A stretch of 64,000 nt of DNA from NCBI GenBank assembly GCA_035048495.1, contig CM068553.1, positions 27,738,978-27,802,977 on the forward strand. Reading direction: 5' to 3'. Below, piece after piece: positions 11,654 through 23,535 of this stretch (within the stretch, counting starts at the first letter, position 1; each line of letters begins with the position of its first letter). Under the pieces are notes generated by a model that saw nothing but the letters and a program-made list of their open reading frames with translations, made no database searches and had not been told where the DNA came from. Position numbers and translations under genes: made by a program. Origin of the DNA: Euptelea pleiosperma. Lineage: Eukaryota; Streptophyta; Magnoliopsida; Ranunculales; Eupteleaceae.

Positions 11654-12440
11654 CAAGGTTTAAAAAGGCTAGTTCAGGTACTGAGGCGTTTTGCCTCCAA
11701 AAGGCGAGACATAGCCTCGAGGCGGTATTGAGGCATAAGCCTCATTTTCAAAAAAAAAAAATGCTTGAATTCTAGAAAAAAGTAAAATCAATTGTAGATA
11801 GCATACCACGTGAAAAAATAACTTAAATAAGCATAAACGTTACTGAGGCTATAGCTTTTACCTTAGGAGTGACATTGTTGGGCACTCGGGCTGAAAGCCT
11901 GATGTTGAGATCAAATCTTAAAATTACAAATCTCATAACTAAATTACTAAATCTAAGTAGTTAATAAGCTAAGTCTACTAACAAAATATCAATTCTAACA
12001 AACTAACTTCTTTTTGATAAGTAATACTAACAAAGATACAACTAGAAAAATAGTCGAGCAAGTCTGTAATACTTTGATTTCTTACTTGAGTTTGGTGAGG
12101 TTCCTCACATGAAAACCGTAGGAAGCGACGGAATCAAAATCTGATGAGATTTATACTCTCTATGATATTTTCTTTCAAGTGGAGATAATTAGGGATGAAA
12201 GCTTAGATTTATGATTTCTCACAAAATAAAAGGTTTTAGAGAACAAAATTAGACCTTTTAGGTCATTTTTATCATAAAAGATTATTGGTAGGGTATTTTG
12301 GAAAAAAGAGTGAAAAAAATTTTAAAAAATGAAAATTAAAGGGTTACGGTTTCGGGTTTTAACATGTAAAAGTGAGGCTAGGCTTAAGCCTTATAAGTGA
12401 CCATTGAGAGGCTATAGCCTCGAGGCGTAGGGGAATAAAT
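11654..12440. mobile_element. Decayed hAT-like element fragment
   Basis: It begins CAAGGTTTAAAAAGGCTAG at 11654, the same CAAGGTTTAAA start as the element at 6111. GCCTCGAGGCG words occur near both ends (about 11711 and 12418). A right terminus ending TTTAAACCTTG and a target duplication were not found. The rest, to about 13270, is AT-rich without coding features. Confidence 0.35.
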
Positions 12441-13270
12441 GGTATTATTTCTTAGTTACATTCATATTAGATCATACAAAACGGTGAGTGAATGAGGAAA
12501 TAAGCTGTTTGATCTCTTGATATCTAGAGTGCCTAGAATGTCTCCTGATGATCATTTGTACTCAACTTTGATTTGCAGCACACCCCCTCTGGTAACCGAT
12601 CCAAGTTGTCCGACCCCAACTAACAATCCCCAAACTCCTTTAATTAACTCTGGTGTCCACTGACCCAGGAAGCAAAAGATAATAGTTAGGTCTCGAGTAG
12701 AATCACTTTTATGGATGCACACCGTTTAGACTTATTATCATATTTGTTTCTAGATGCATATTCCTAGTCTAGAAGACTTTCATTATTAGAAATGGGAGAA
12801 GAACCAAGCAACGTCAAGATTTTGCCCAAGTGCCAGACGTTCTTTAGAGGCAAAGATGACATGCAAAAAGAAACAGAATGGGTAACTTGATGAGTCTCTT
12901 GCAATGGTAGTATACCCAGACTCGACCTGTTTATTAGTCGGGACTGAAAGTTGGACCCGTAACTGACCAAATCAATTTGGCTTACAGGTTCGTCTGGGTA
13001 ATGAATAAAAAAACTCGCGTTAAAGATTTGCTGGACTGGCCCGATTGTTAATCGTGTACTATTTACACCCCTAATGATTCATACTTATCATATGGTCAAA
13101 CCCTCTTTACTTCTGAAGTAATTGAGAAGGGAACTGGCACGGTTGGAAGTTTTGGTATTTGGTTACATGTCAGACACTAATTTGATGTACTAACGAGAAT
13201 TTTTATATATTACAACTTTGTATCCTTGTCAGGAACATATAAAATTTGAAATTCCCTTTTAATTACCAAG

Positions 13271-14650
13271 TTAAGTCCTAGAGGGGGGTGAATAGGACAA
13301 TTTTTAATTCCTCTGCGAATTCTATATGGATTAAAAAAAATTATTGATCACACAAAGCGGAAAATGATTAAGCAATTAAAATATGAATCATCCACAGAAC
13401 ATAGATATGGAAAAATCTGAGATACAATGTGTAAATATTCACAATCACACGAGACTCAGATTTATAGTGGTTCGGTGACTCAGCACCTACGTCCACTGTC
13501 CAATACTTAACACGAGTAATATTATATTATCTCAATCATGCATTACAACATATCCAATTGAAATAAATAATTCACTAACTAAGAATCACTTAGTTTTAAT
13601 CTAACGAGAATCCACTTCTCGCTCACCTAGAGAGTCAGCCTAGGCCAGTAGTTGATTTAGAGAAATTCTTTTCTCATGGATCTACAATCCTCAACTCAGT
13701 TAGATGAGTCCTCACTCATCCACCAATTACTAAATATTCAGTGTTCATAAATTTCGAATTCTATCAAAAAGGTTTTGATCATAGAAACACTTACCTTTCG
13801 ATGAATACGATCAAATGAAAATCCTTTGAAGAAGAATTCACCCAAGAGACACTCTTCCAAGATTAATCATTTTCTTGGAAGAAGATGCTTGCAGAATAAT
13901 AATATCAAATAGTTTCTTCCACACACTTAGAGCCTTCACAATGAATACACAACTTTGCTCTGGTGAAGCTCTCACAAATTACAGATCTTTGGACTCAAAG
14001 AATGTAAAATAGAGATCTCTTGATTGGGTTAATTCTTATGAGGGGAGAAGACTCTTATTTATAAGCCTCCCATCAATAGAACCGAACCGAATATAGCCGT
14101 TTGAAGGGCTAAAGTGTGCTTAAAAACGCATAAGAGATTGAGTCAAAACGAGATCCGAAAGGGGCGGGGTCGACCGCACCTTTTTTGGCCGGTCGACCGG
14201 ACATCCGGTCGGCCGGACCTCTTAGTCCAGCACCGAACACTCCTAATCTTTTTAAAAATTTCTCTTTTTGACACGCACATGATACCTAATTATCACTGAA
14301 CCATCTAGGGAAATCTTGATCTGCTGGCAACGTGCGGTGTACCCTTAGATTTACGTAAGTAACCGCAACACGAGATTCTTCATAGTTAAACATTCGTTGA
14401 GTGAGAACGTACTCTGATCTTTTAAATCTTCATGTTTGAGCATGACTTTGTCTTCAATTGAGCTTGATCACTTGACTTTGTCTTCAGTTGATCTTGAACA
14501 CTTGGGTTGATTTTCTTCAGCTTTAATTCTTCTTTGATTTGTTTTTTCGAAGTCCACTTGATCTTTGACACTTCAGTCTTCAGCGGATTCGTGACATAGC
14601 GATATATATTCTTGGGATTGACAACCGAGACTTTTCAAGATTTCTCAACA
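13271..14650 (-). mobile_element. Solo-like Ty1/copia LTR (A), about 1.38 kb
   Basis: On the minus strand it starts TGTTGAGAAATC at 14650 and ends in TTCACCCCCCTCTAGGACTT, with TTGGTA just beyond (start of a primer site). A CACCCCCCTCTAGG end next to a primer site is familiar from large copia LTRs (Angela/SIRE type); that identification is from memory. A second LTR of similar length and organisation is at 59598-61009. It carries a cluster of palindromes, including CCGGTCGACCGG, at 14164-14217. No internal region follows, so it is a solo LTR or truncated copy. Confidence 0.55.
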
Positions 14651-15098
14651 ATGGGAGCCCCAAAGCCTATGATTTATTAGAACATTGTTGTTGGTCAATG
14701 ATTGGCGTGTGGGTGTTGATAAGATTTCAGTTTTGATGGAATCAGGATGATAGAGTTTGCCATATTATAATTGTATTTCAGTGTCTTTTGCTGTACTTGT
14801 TAAGAGAAATTTAGTTCCCGATCTAGTGTTGAAGCATGCTATAGATCTATAATAGACATGGTCGTTGGGATTGTGTGATTACTTTCTCACCTGAAGAGCT
14901 CGGATTCTCTTACTCAGAATTCTCCATGTTGTATATAGATAGCCACAGTGCAGTTAGTTCTTCTGCTGAATTATGTATTCAATCAAAGTCTTAAGCACAG
15001 ATTATATGTGCAATCACAAAGTTTGGTTCTCACTTCTGTTCTTCAATTGTGGCTCTGCTTTGCTGTTCTGTCAATGGGTCTCTAACCAGGACTTGGAC

Positions 15099-17151
15099 AT
15101 GATTCTAAGTGGATGCACCATGACCTCCGGGAGTATGGCTATGAAACCCACTTTCTGTAAACCCTTAACACAGAAGTCGGCTTTGACATGCGTCTCTCAC
15201 GTGCCTGTCAAGGCGACATTTCCAAGCATCAGAAGCTCATGGGGAGCTTATCAGGAACAGAAATCCAGGCCTTCAAGAGGTATCCTACTATGTTCACCAT
15301 ACATGATATTTGTTGTTTAAACTCTGATTCTTAGACTAAATTCCAGTAAATCACAAAGTTACATTTGTATGGGAATTGTTTTACTCCCTCTTAGGGCCTG
15401 TTTGGTAACACTTATGTTGAAATAGATTCTCAGTCTAGGACAGATATTGCCAAAACTTTCCTGGCTGAAGCATTTCTACAAGAAATGTTACCAACCATCA
15501 CTGCAACTCAAGATTTCTGCTGCTTTTCTCTCCATCTTCAAACCTCGGCTCGTCAATCACCCAAGAGATCAAACAACAGTTGAAAAGGGGGGTCTGGATC
15601 GAACCAAGATTCATATAAGAGGATCCATATCCGACCCATATATCGATATATGGGTTGGATAGCATTGATCCGCTGCAAAACACTATATTATAAGGATCCA
15701 AGACCAAGGCCTGGATCTCAAGATCCAAATCTGAACCTGCCCAAACTTGACTCCGATTAACTCTTCTAGATCCGATCCTTTTTTTATTTGGATCATGTTT
15801 TAGAGATCCAACCTGTAGAATACGGCTTCAAATTGGGTTGGATCCTGGGTCAGATCCGCCCCATTTCATGCCCTAGGCATGGTGAGAGGGACTAGTTGAA
15901 GGTGGTGGTCGATGAAGAGAGAGAGAGAGAGAGCGAACAATTTATGATAATATAAGTAGGTTTTTTTTTAAATTATGATTTATGAAAGAATGGATTGTCT
16001 TTTACTCTTTTGTCACCGAACGCATTTCTTAGTGTTGATAATCGATTATCAGCTCCATAATCGTTTATCATAATTGTTACCAAATGGGCAGTTAGATCAA
16101 AATGGAGTCTTTTGGTTATGATATTTGTTGTCCTTAGACACAGATTCCATTAAATTGATTATTAAGTTGCATAAATATGGGATTTTCTTTTGTCTCTTAA
16201 AAAGATCAAAATGGAGTCTGTTTGGTCAACTGGACAGTTTTAAGGCTTCAAAGGTTTAACACTGCATGGAATCCAGATTATCTAAATTCCTGCACTTGTT
16301 TAGGGACCAAAATCTTCTCAACAAAAAGATTTTGGAAAATTAATGTTTTTTATGCTGAAACCACTAAAACTCATTTGGTGATTCCATTCTTTTTTTACCA
16401 ACTTCTGCTATTAATCTAATGGGGCTGAAAGCTTAGAGGTATCTCACTGACTATTTCTTGATTCGATTTTCTTATTTTATATCCTTTTATTTAACTTCAG
16501 GATGGCCATTGCTGCACCTTTCTGCTGCATCGACCTCACTCTTTAGCGGGGATCATGGTAGCCTGTCAAACACAATCCCAGTGCTACCTAGGCGGCACAG
16601 CATGGCACATAGATCTCCTATGGTCCCCAGAGCGTCCAAGGATGTTCCCTCCAGTTTCCGCTACCCTCCGATGACCAAGAAGCCAAAGTGGTGGTGGAGG
16701 ATGTTAGCCTGCCTTCCCTATCTCATGCCACTCCACGAGACGTGGATGTATGCAGGAAACGGCATACCATCTCCACCCCTTCTTAGAAGACTTTGAATTC
16801 ATGACTTACCCCTTCCTTGGAGCCATTGGGAGGTTGCCCAGCTGGTTCTTGATGGCATATTTTTTTGCTTTATATCTCGGAGTGGTGAGGAAGAAGGAAT
16901 GGCCCCACTTCTTCAGGTTCCATGTCGTGATGGGCATGCTCCTTGAAATTGCCCTCCAGGTGATCGGGACAGTGAGCCGTTGGATGCCACTGGCTGTGTA
17001 TTGGGGAAAGATTGGCATGCACTTCTGGACGGCAGTCTCATTTGCATACCTGTTTACAGTGCTTGAATGCATACGGTGTGCTCTTGGGGGCATGTATGCG
17101 GACATCCCTTTTGTACGTGATGCTGCTTATATCCAAATTCCTTATGATTAA
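15099..17151 (+). CDS. TIC20-I: TIC20-I-like chloroplast import translocon subunit (one frameshift)
   Basis: TIC20 is a four-helix inner-envelope membrane protein of the TIC complex that helps form the import channel for nuclear-encoded chloroplast proteins. Exon 1 is 15099-15279 (60 codons plus one base, donor AGAG|GTATCC). Exon 2 is 16501-17151 (acceptor TTAACTTCAG, stop TAA 17149-17151). The N-terminal part is Ser/Arg-rich and lacks acids, as in transit peptides. Then come ASKDVPSSFRYPPMTKKPKW, the WWWR block, CLPYLMPLHETWMYA, and a hydrophobic C-terminal half ending YIQIPYD. These match my recollection of plant TIC20-I. At 16752-16760 the reading passes from frame WMYA to frame ETAYHLHPF through one extra G (GCAGGAAACG). 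Removing it would give 276 residues, the family length. It is either a sequencing error or a recent null allele. The 1.2-kb intron carries a PIF-like element (15394-16091). AG at 15088-15089 may close a 5'-leader intron. Confidence 0.9.
15394..16091. mobile_element. PIF/Harbinger-like MITE (698 bp) in TIC20 intron
   Basis: Ends are GGGCCTGTTTGGTAAC on the left and CTGCCCATTTGGTAAC (reverse complement) on the right, flanked by TTA (15391-15393) and TTA (16092-16094). That is the usual three-base target site of this superfamily. It contains a (GA)n run near 15919 and a perfect 22-bp palindrome at 15634-15655 centred on ATCGAT. No transposase frame. Confidence 0.72.
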
Positions 17152-17857
17152 GAAGTGTGATACAGAGGAAAGGAAACAAAGCTTTTTTTTTTTCCTCTTA
17201 TTTTGGTTTTGTAAGGGACGGTTAAACGTTGTACTCTGTTGGGTTGAATTTAAATATCTCATCCGGTTGATACTTGGTGCAATTTAAATATAAATTTTCT
17301 CCCTTGAGGTCCATATTGCAGGGACGATCAAGAGGATCAAAATGGTACCATTATCAAATCCATGGGGAGTTCATTTTCGATTATCTCATTCTTCTTAGGC
17401 TGACAGCATCATTTATACCATGATCTTGTTCTTTAATCTCCCAACACCTATACTGGGAAACAAGTTAACAAGCCAGCGGGCTCACTAGAAATACCAAGAG
17501 GAGGTGGATCACCAATTGAACGGTCTAGATTGTATACTTACTACCTCTTGAACCCACAATTGCATGAAAACATTGCATTATAAGCTTTCTCCCTTCTGCC
17601 CATTTGTAGCAGAACGTATAGAAGACGAGTCATTACTGTAATCAACCTTGTCACAAATCCTTCGTATTCAGTAGTGTCACAGAAGTCACATTTTAAGTAA
17701 AACTAGTATATGTATGTTGAGGCAATAACACTCGCGTAAGCAACCCATGACGACTGCACGAGCCGTAATAGAAAGTAAAATAACTCAAAACCCACAATCA
17801 GTAAATAGTACAAAGCAATTACTGGTACTGGTGCAGTCAGTTGTAAAAACACAGATA
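17152..17857. other. 3' regions of convergent TIC20 and GRP genes
   Basis: The two genes point towards each other across about 700 bp. No further gene is visible. The sequence is expected to hold both 3' UTRs and polyadenylation sites. Confidence 0.6.
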
Positions 17858-18877
17858 TCACTTCCACTTCTTGAACTTCATGAACTTGCCCCCATGCTTA
17901 AAGCGCTTGCCAAACTTCCCATGCTTGAACTTGCCATGATGCTTGAACTTATGCGGTCTGTGGGATCCATACCCATAGTAAGACCCATGTGCAAGATGAT
18001 GAGCCCCATGTGAGAGCTGGTGGGCTCCATAAACAGCAGCCGCCGCGGCAGCACCCCCAGCTAGCATCGTTCCCATGCTAGGTCCATGCCCTGAAGATAG
18101 ATTCTCAGTATTCAGCAACTTTCAACAGAATCAAAGGCAGATCATTTAACAAACAGGCTTCTGACTTGTCTTCTTCAAATCTCAGGGATTATGAGGATCA
18201 GTATGTATCGTTGAGATCCCAATACTTAGTAATCTTTAAAAATTATAGGATACAGTACCAATCACCCAACACATTGACATAACAGGCATCAAGGTAACAT
18301 CTCTCTCAAAATGCATGAAGAGTTCATAGCGCATCAAGCATTGATTACAGGTTACGGGCAAATACAAATTGCAACTGTCTCAAGTCACGATAACCTGGTG
18401 TACGTGAAAATGTCTGTTTAAAATTATGTCTCACTTGAACCTCGTCATTTTGAGAGAGGAATCATGTTACCAAAGATTTAGGACTATTAGCTGATTATGA
18501 AACTTGACGGCATTTGACTTCTCAAAACTACAAGATAATTTGGCAACCGTACCTGCATATGGTGGTGCAGATGGACCTGGATAACCGGATGGTGGGTATC
18601 CACTTGGAGGCGGCGGGTATCCTGCTGGTGGATAGCCTTGTGGGGGATATCCTGGAGGAGGTGGGTATCCTGCTGGTGGATAGCCTTGTGGGGGATATCC
18701 TTGAGGAGGATATCCAGGAGGGGGATACCCCTGTGGAGGGTAGCCTTGTGGAGGGTATGCTCCGGGTGGTGGAGGATAGTGTCCAGGAGGATATCCACCA
18801 AGCCCATATGCAAGGTTTGAAAAGAGCCCTTTGTCACTCGACTCTGAATTATCGTGCTCGTCCTTTCCACCCCCCAT
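17858..18877 (-). CDS. Glycine-rich protein A3-like (GYPP-repeat protein)
   Basis: Exon 1 is 18877-18553 (ATG at 18877; donor TATGCAG|GTACGG). Exon 2 is 18090-17858 (acceptor ATCTTCAG; stop TGA at 17860-17858). Phases join to give 185 residues. Residues 1-20 are acidic (DEHDNSESSDKG). Residues of about 26-105 are tandem GYPP-x-GYPP repeats. A hydrophobic Ala/Gly stretch (MLAGGAAAAAAVYGAH) follows near 117-132, then a His/Lys/Gly tail (HHGKFKHGKFGKRFKHGGK). This layout is that of plant glycine-rich protein A3/XYPPX-type proteins, whose molecular role is poorly known. No signal peptide is seen. A leader intron is possible: AG candidates lie just upstream of the ATG, and a minus-strand first exon may lie near 21931-22050. 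Confidence 0.92.
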
Positions 18878-18910
18878 TTTTCTTCACCGTGAAACTGATG
18901 CTACACAAAC

Positions 18911-20029
18911 TAACAGACAAAGAACCTGTTAGAGATGATCCTTGGCATATAAAACTTGATTTAAACATACATGGGACTAAAAATTAGATGCTTGTCAAGC
19001 TACCTGAGTACAGACCCATTGCACTTCTTTCCACATTCTGGAACTAAAAAGCATTCCTTGGTTTGACCAAGAATATTTTTTTCTAAAGGCATTTATGATG
19101 TCTCTCACTTTCACTTTCCAGGTCAAAACAGATAATTCAACACATAAAGTACATTGTTGTCAAGATTTTTCTTCTTATTTTCACTACAAGTAGGGCAATA
19201 AGTTTAACACATGTTTCTAATTCGATCATGAACAAAGCTGCAGATTGAATTGCAGGTTTTGTTAAAAAAAAAGATGCATATCAAGAGTGAGCAATCACAC
19301 CAGTAAGATCCATAAGGTATAAAATAGAATGAAAAAAGCAATGAAGAACGGAAGCTAATGATGCTCCCAAATGGAAGCAACATTAGTTTTGAATTGATGG
19401 TTTGCAATGCATGTGTCTGCGCCTGCATACGCATGTGCATATAGACACAAAACACACATAATATCCACATATTGCGGTTAGTCTTCTGATTATAGTTTAC
19501 TAGGGTTGGGTCTGAAGGAAGAGGTTTATGTTTGTATAGATTGTAGGGGGGGTGTCGTCGTATACGTAATAGTTCACAGTGAATCATTCTATGTAACAAA
19601 AACATAGTGCAAACCACAATGAACAATCTAAGTGACATAAAAAAAAAAAATCAACGTGTGATATTATGACAAGAAACGGTTGCCATACAGTAAGAGATGC
19701 CACTGCTATTCCTGAATCACATCATTCCTACTAGCTCTTGCTTTCTGATTGCTTTTTGAAAAACATTGCCCACCCTCTCCCACTCCTGAATGAATTGTCA
19801 CCTCACCGCTCTTCCAGACTTCATACAACAGAGAATTTAGTCACCAATAGACAAGTGTGAATGTTACAGAAACGTGTTGACTCCATGCTATTCACAGGCT
19901 GCAGCGACTCGCATTTGATCTTGCCACTACTGAAAAAACAATCCAACCCCTTCCCAAACTCATGATAGTTATACAGGTGCCTTCAGACATTTTCACAGAA
20001 GTAAACTTTCGAATCCCCTAATTGTTGTA
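18911..20029. other. No gene seen; possible GRP leader intron
   Basis: Minus-strand frames here (for example 144 codons at 19204-19638) look non-coding and AT-rich. If the GRP leader hypothesis is right, this lies inside its first intron. Confidence 0.4.
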
Positions 20030-20490
20030 ACAGTTCTGAGAGGAAGTCCCAACTTAATTAAAGTCGTGATGTAGAATGGGTTGCTGAGCAATTTCTGGAA
20101 CATCAGGATCGTAGGAAATCAAGTCAAAAGAATGTCAACTTCAAACGGCCGTAACTTGGTGCTCGTGACTCAGATTGCCTATGAATCTATGATAGCTTAT
20201 GCACGTAGATTGTTTCGAAAAGATCTATGATCTCGGGACAATCAATCAAAATATTCATTGCCGATTTCCGAGGCCAAAATAGGTCGTTTCGGGGGTCAAA
20301 TTGCAGCTTTTAGAAAACTTACTAATTTTGGGAAATTTTGGTTTAGCTTAATTTTAACTGTTTTTGGAGTCGGGTTTGTTTGTAAAGTCTTAATTTAGTA
20401 GTTTAAGGTTATTTTAGGAATTTCACGAGATTTAGTATTTTTACTATTTGGGGCAAGTTGGGGCAAGTTAAGGTTTCGATAGTCCTTTTT
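20030..20490 (+). mobile_element. Probable LTR-retrotransposon LTR fragment
   Basis: Words such as CAAACGGCCGTAACTTGGTG, followed by a GATTTAGTATTTTTACTATT region and GGGGCAAGTT repeats, resemble LTRs of plant gypsy elements I have seen. No ends, primer site or coding region could be tied to it. Confidence 0.3.
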
Positions 20491-20496
20491 TTGGGG

Positions 20497-20580
20497 GAAT
20501 TTTTGACATACCCCCCATGTTATCTTTCAAATTTGACATACCCCCTACAATTTGAAAAAGCTGACTTACCCCCCTATGAC
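20497..20580 (+). repeat. Left arm of a long-range inverted repeat
   Basis: AATTTTTGACATACCCCCC, then ATGTTATCTTT and TTTGACATACCCCC, recur inverted at about 27520-27576, roughly 7 kb away. The pair could be the termini of one large DNA element or two independent insertions. Confidence 0.6.
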
Positions 20581-20838
20581 CCGGTCCACCATTCATGACT
20601 GTCGTTGATTCAAATTGACTAGCAATTTTTGTTTAAAGGGACAAAGCTTCAACCTTACACCAAGGGTTTGGGCCTTACCCCAAATCAAACAGCTGTGGTG
20701 GACGGCCATCCACGAGACTCCAGTAGGTTGGCTGCCCATCGTGAGTTCTTTAATGGGTATGTTCACAAAAGTTCATGAATTTTCTGCCAATAAAAAAATT
20801 TTGCCAACAAAAAATTCCTTTAATGCATTCCTACATAG

Positions 20839-20964
20839 GTAGATCTGTCTGGAAGCAAAATTATGGGTTCTGGAAATATTCCCGTGAAGAGGAGGAAAGT
20901 TGATTTTGTTGGAGCTTCTGAGTTATCTGGAAGAAGTGGATCCTCGAGATACACTGGAAGAAGG
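20839..20964 (+). other. Exon-like segment of unknown gene
   Basis: An open segment lies between an acceptor-like CTACATAG (ends 20838) and a donor AAGG|GTATGT (20965). It contains ATG at 20863 in good context and encodes MGSGNIPVKRRKVDFVGASE followed by a Ser/Gly/Arg-rich tail. The basic KRRK suggests a nuclear signal. No family is recognised. It lies inside the inverted-repeat pair, so a captured gene fragment is possible. Confidence 0.35.
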
Positions 20965-21859
20965 GTATGTCAAAATTTCTTTTTTTTTTTTTTAAGTATA
21001 ATCTTCATTAAGGAGGTAAAAGCCTAGAAAACAAGTAAATCAGTAAAGGGGTCGAGGTGACCTTCAAAATACAGAAACAAGGTAAAAAACAAAAACTACT
21101 AAGATGATTAGAGGAAAATAATGAAGTTTGAGTTTCTCTTGGGTTTTCCATTTGTTTTTTCTCCTTGAGGATTCAAGGTTATGTTTAGGTAGGAGACGGA
21201 GATCTTCTTCCTTGTTCGTACGTGCTTCCGCTACGTTAAGTCTTCTCAGTTATGTACAGTTGAATTAAAAGACTAGTGACATACGACGATGGACCAATTG
21301 GGATGAAGTTGCTGAAAAGGAACAAAAGACAGCGTCCTGGTTTCTATATTACAAGTTCAGAACATGGTGTGAAGAAGTGAAAGGAGCACATGCTCTGCAT
21401 CACATGATCTAGCAATTTGTCCCAAAGAAGAAAAAAATAAACAAAAAACCCAGAAAACTAAGATTATTTATATAATGATTTAAGAGGGCAAAACAGATAT
21501 TAATTGAACCTTAATAAAAAAAAAAAAACATATTCTACTTTGTAGATAAGTCAGCTCTCCATTCGAAGAAGGATTCGTGGGTGGTGCATTGTACTTGGCA
21601 CACATGGGGTGATGTGGTGCACGTGCCCAGCAGCTCTTATGAGAAAATCAGAAAAACGTATGTTCTAATCAGATCAAACTGCTTGTCATCATGTTGATTA
21701 TAGGAATCAAAACAGAAAACAAATACAGGAATCAATCAATCAATCAGTCAAGATTTCCTTCCAAAAGTAGCAACTATCCGAAGCTTCTAATCATCACTAC
21801 AGCAATTAGCAATTAGCAATTGAATCGATGAATCCTCTAGGTTTTTACAGAAAATTAAC

Positions 21860-21861
<2 letters not shown>

Positions 21862-21893
<32 letters not shown>
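21862..21893. repeat. (AG)n microsatellite
   Basis: About sixteen AG units. On the minus strand this is a CT-rich tract typical of plant leaders, just downstream of the proposed donor at 21930. Confidence 0.9.
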
Positions 21894-21896
<3 letters not shown>

Positions 21897-21930
21897 ATGG
21901 AAAAAAGGAAGAAGGGTCAGGATCACCCAC

Positions 21931-22085
21931 CGATTGATTTGCTTTGTCTCTGATTCCTTCCTCCGAATCAAACAAAAGAAGAATGTCTCCCTCCGTTTTC
22001 ATATATTTGTGATTGTGAAATTGGGATCTTAGAGGGCATATAAAGGTTTTTCACGCCTCTGTATCCGACGTGTTCTTTATACGCG
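21931..22085 (-). promoter_or_regulatory. Candidate minus-strand promoter and leader exon
   Basis: On the minus strand TATAAAGA (about 22081-22074) is followed, after roughly 30 bp, by a non-coding stretch ending AATCG|GTGGGT (donor at 21930), then a CT-rich intron start. The next minus-strand gene is the GRP, 3 kb away. The link is inferred from orientation only. Confidence 0.3.
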
Positions 22086-22134
22086 GGTACTCTTTTCCTC
22101 GCCAGACACGTATCCTTAGCCCACACGTATCCTT

Positions 22135-22335
22135 AAAAACGGCCGTTTAAACGGTAACGCCCCAAGCCCCGTTTCCCTTAAAACCTTTCAAACGCGTTTT
22201 GGCGTTTTGAATTTAACGGCCGCTTTTGTTTTAACGGCCGTTAAATTCCGTTTTTTAATTTTTTGGCCCGACCGTTTCAATCTATTTTAACGGTAACGCT
22301 CCCTAGTCCGGTAAACCGTTAAAACGGCCTCCCTC
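22135..22335. mobile_element. Degenerate hAT MITE related to 6111-6442
   Basis: It is dense in TTTAACGG, CGGTAACGC and GTTAAAACGGCC words in both orientations, as in the element at 6111-6442. Clear termini and target duplication are lacking. Confidence 0.5.
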
Positions 22336-22383
22336 CCGTTTGAAATTTGAAAAGGTTTTAAATCACTTTCGGGCCAGCTTTCT

Positions 22384-22645
22384 GTGGGGGCTGTTGGGGC
22401 GTAAAACCACTCTTTTCGGGCCCACTGGACCTACACACTAAAAATCAGACTGATTGGTGATCTATAGACAGCGTTTTTCATGGGGTGTTTCTAGCCGTCC
22501 GATTTGAGGGTTTTTCTTTTCGAAGTTCGAATGGCTATAAATCACCAATCAGGTTAATTGTCGGTGTGTCAGTGGGCCCAATAAGAGAGAGTATGCCAAG
22601 AGTGGGCCCTTTTCTAGTATTTTCACCCCCTCAGCCACAGGGGTT
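22384..22645. mobile_element. Inverted-repeat MITE
   Basis: GGGCCCACTGGACCTACACA with ATCAGACTGATTGGTGAT on the left is mirrored by ATCACCAATCAGG and TGTGTCAGTGGGCCC on the right. It has no coding sequence and shares its interior style with the neighbouring families. Confidence 0.5.
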
Positions 22646-22859
22646 ACAAAATATTTCTTAATTCCTTTGTAGAAATTAAGGGCCAACGGTCCAATGGGAA
22701 TGAGAACAAAATGGTAGCAAAAGTGACACTGCCACCCACTTTCATATATTTTCTCTGTTGACATCTCCTTTTCCAACCTATACTTATTGTATGGTGCTCT
22801 TTTTGAAAAGATAAGAGGGTGACGTGACTCACGTGACCACCTATCCAAAGGAAAAGGGG

Positions 22860-23060
22860 TGGTCGCTCACAATATGAGCCACGTGGCACACTTTTAACTG
22901 TGAATTTGATAATTATTGGCCATTATTTGGGTACAAGGATCCAAAGGTTTTGAAATCACTAATCAGGCTGATTTTTGGTTTGTAGGCCCACTAGGGATTG
23001 GCCAAACATCCATACGGTCAGCGTCCTCTAACGGTCATCGTAGGCGGTCAGCGTAGTTTT
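22860..23060. mobile_element. Local MITE family, copy 2 (partial)
   Basis: It carries GAGCCACGTGGCACAC at the left and CCAAACATCCATACGGTCAG at the right, as in copy 1 (2798-3155). It is shorter than copy 1, with most of the left arm missing. Confidence 0.5.
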
Positions 23061-23124
23061 ACTTGGGAAAAGGCTGTTACATAATAAAGTGGTCCTCCCG
23101 AGCTTTGGAATCGAATATTTAGGA

Positions 23125-23535
23125 GTGGGCACTGTTTACCAGAATAAAACTTTGATGACAGGGTGCAATCTGAGCCACGTGGCACACTCCTGGAGGAATT
23201 TAGCTGTATGGATGTTTGGCCAATCCCTAGGTGGAGACACAAACTAAAAATAAGCCTGATTAGTGATTTCTAGGCATTGGATTTGAATTATTTTCATTGG
23301 TTGATATTAACCGTGGAAATTTGAGCATTATTGACCATTATTTGAGGTACAAAGATATATCCACAGGTTTCAAATCACTAATCAAGCTGATTTGCGGTTT
23401 GTAAGTCCCCACCTAGGAATTGGCCAAACATCCACACGGTTAGAGTCCTCTATGAATGTACCACGTGGCTCATATTGGGTCCTGTCATCGACCTCCCTGA
23501 CAGGACCATGTCATCAAAGTTTTACTCGTGTTACC
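23125..23535. mobile_element. Local MITE family, copy 3 (near complete)
   Basis: AATAAAACTTTGATGACAGG at the left and its inverse around 23504-23530 form the terminal repeats. Inside are GAGCCACGTGGCACACTCC and GTATGGATGTTTGGCCAATC, mirrored on the right. This is the best-preserved member in the window. Confidence 0.65.

Noticed and set aside
16806..17105. 99-codon minus frame
   Set aside because: Antisense of the conserved TIC20 exon.
18514..18987. 157-codon + strand frame with repeats
   Set aside because: It is the antisense shadow of the GYPP repeats of the minus-strand gene, whose two exons, splice sites and family match are clear.
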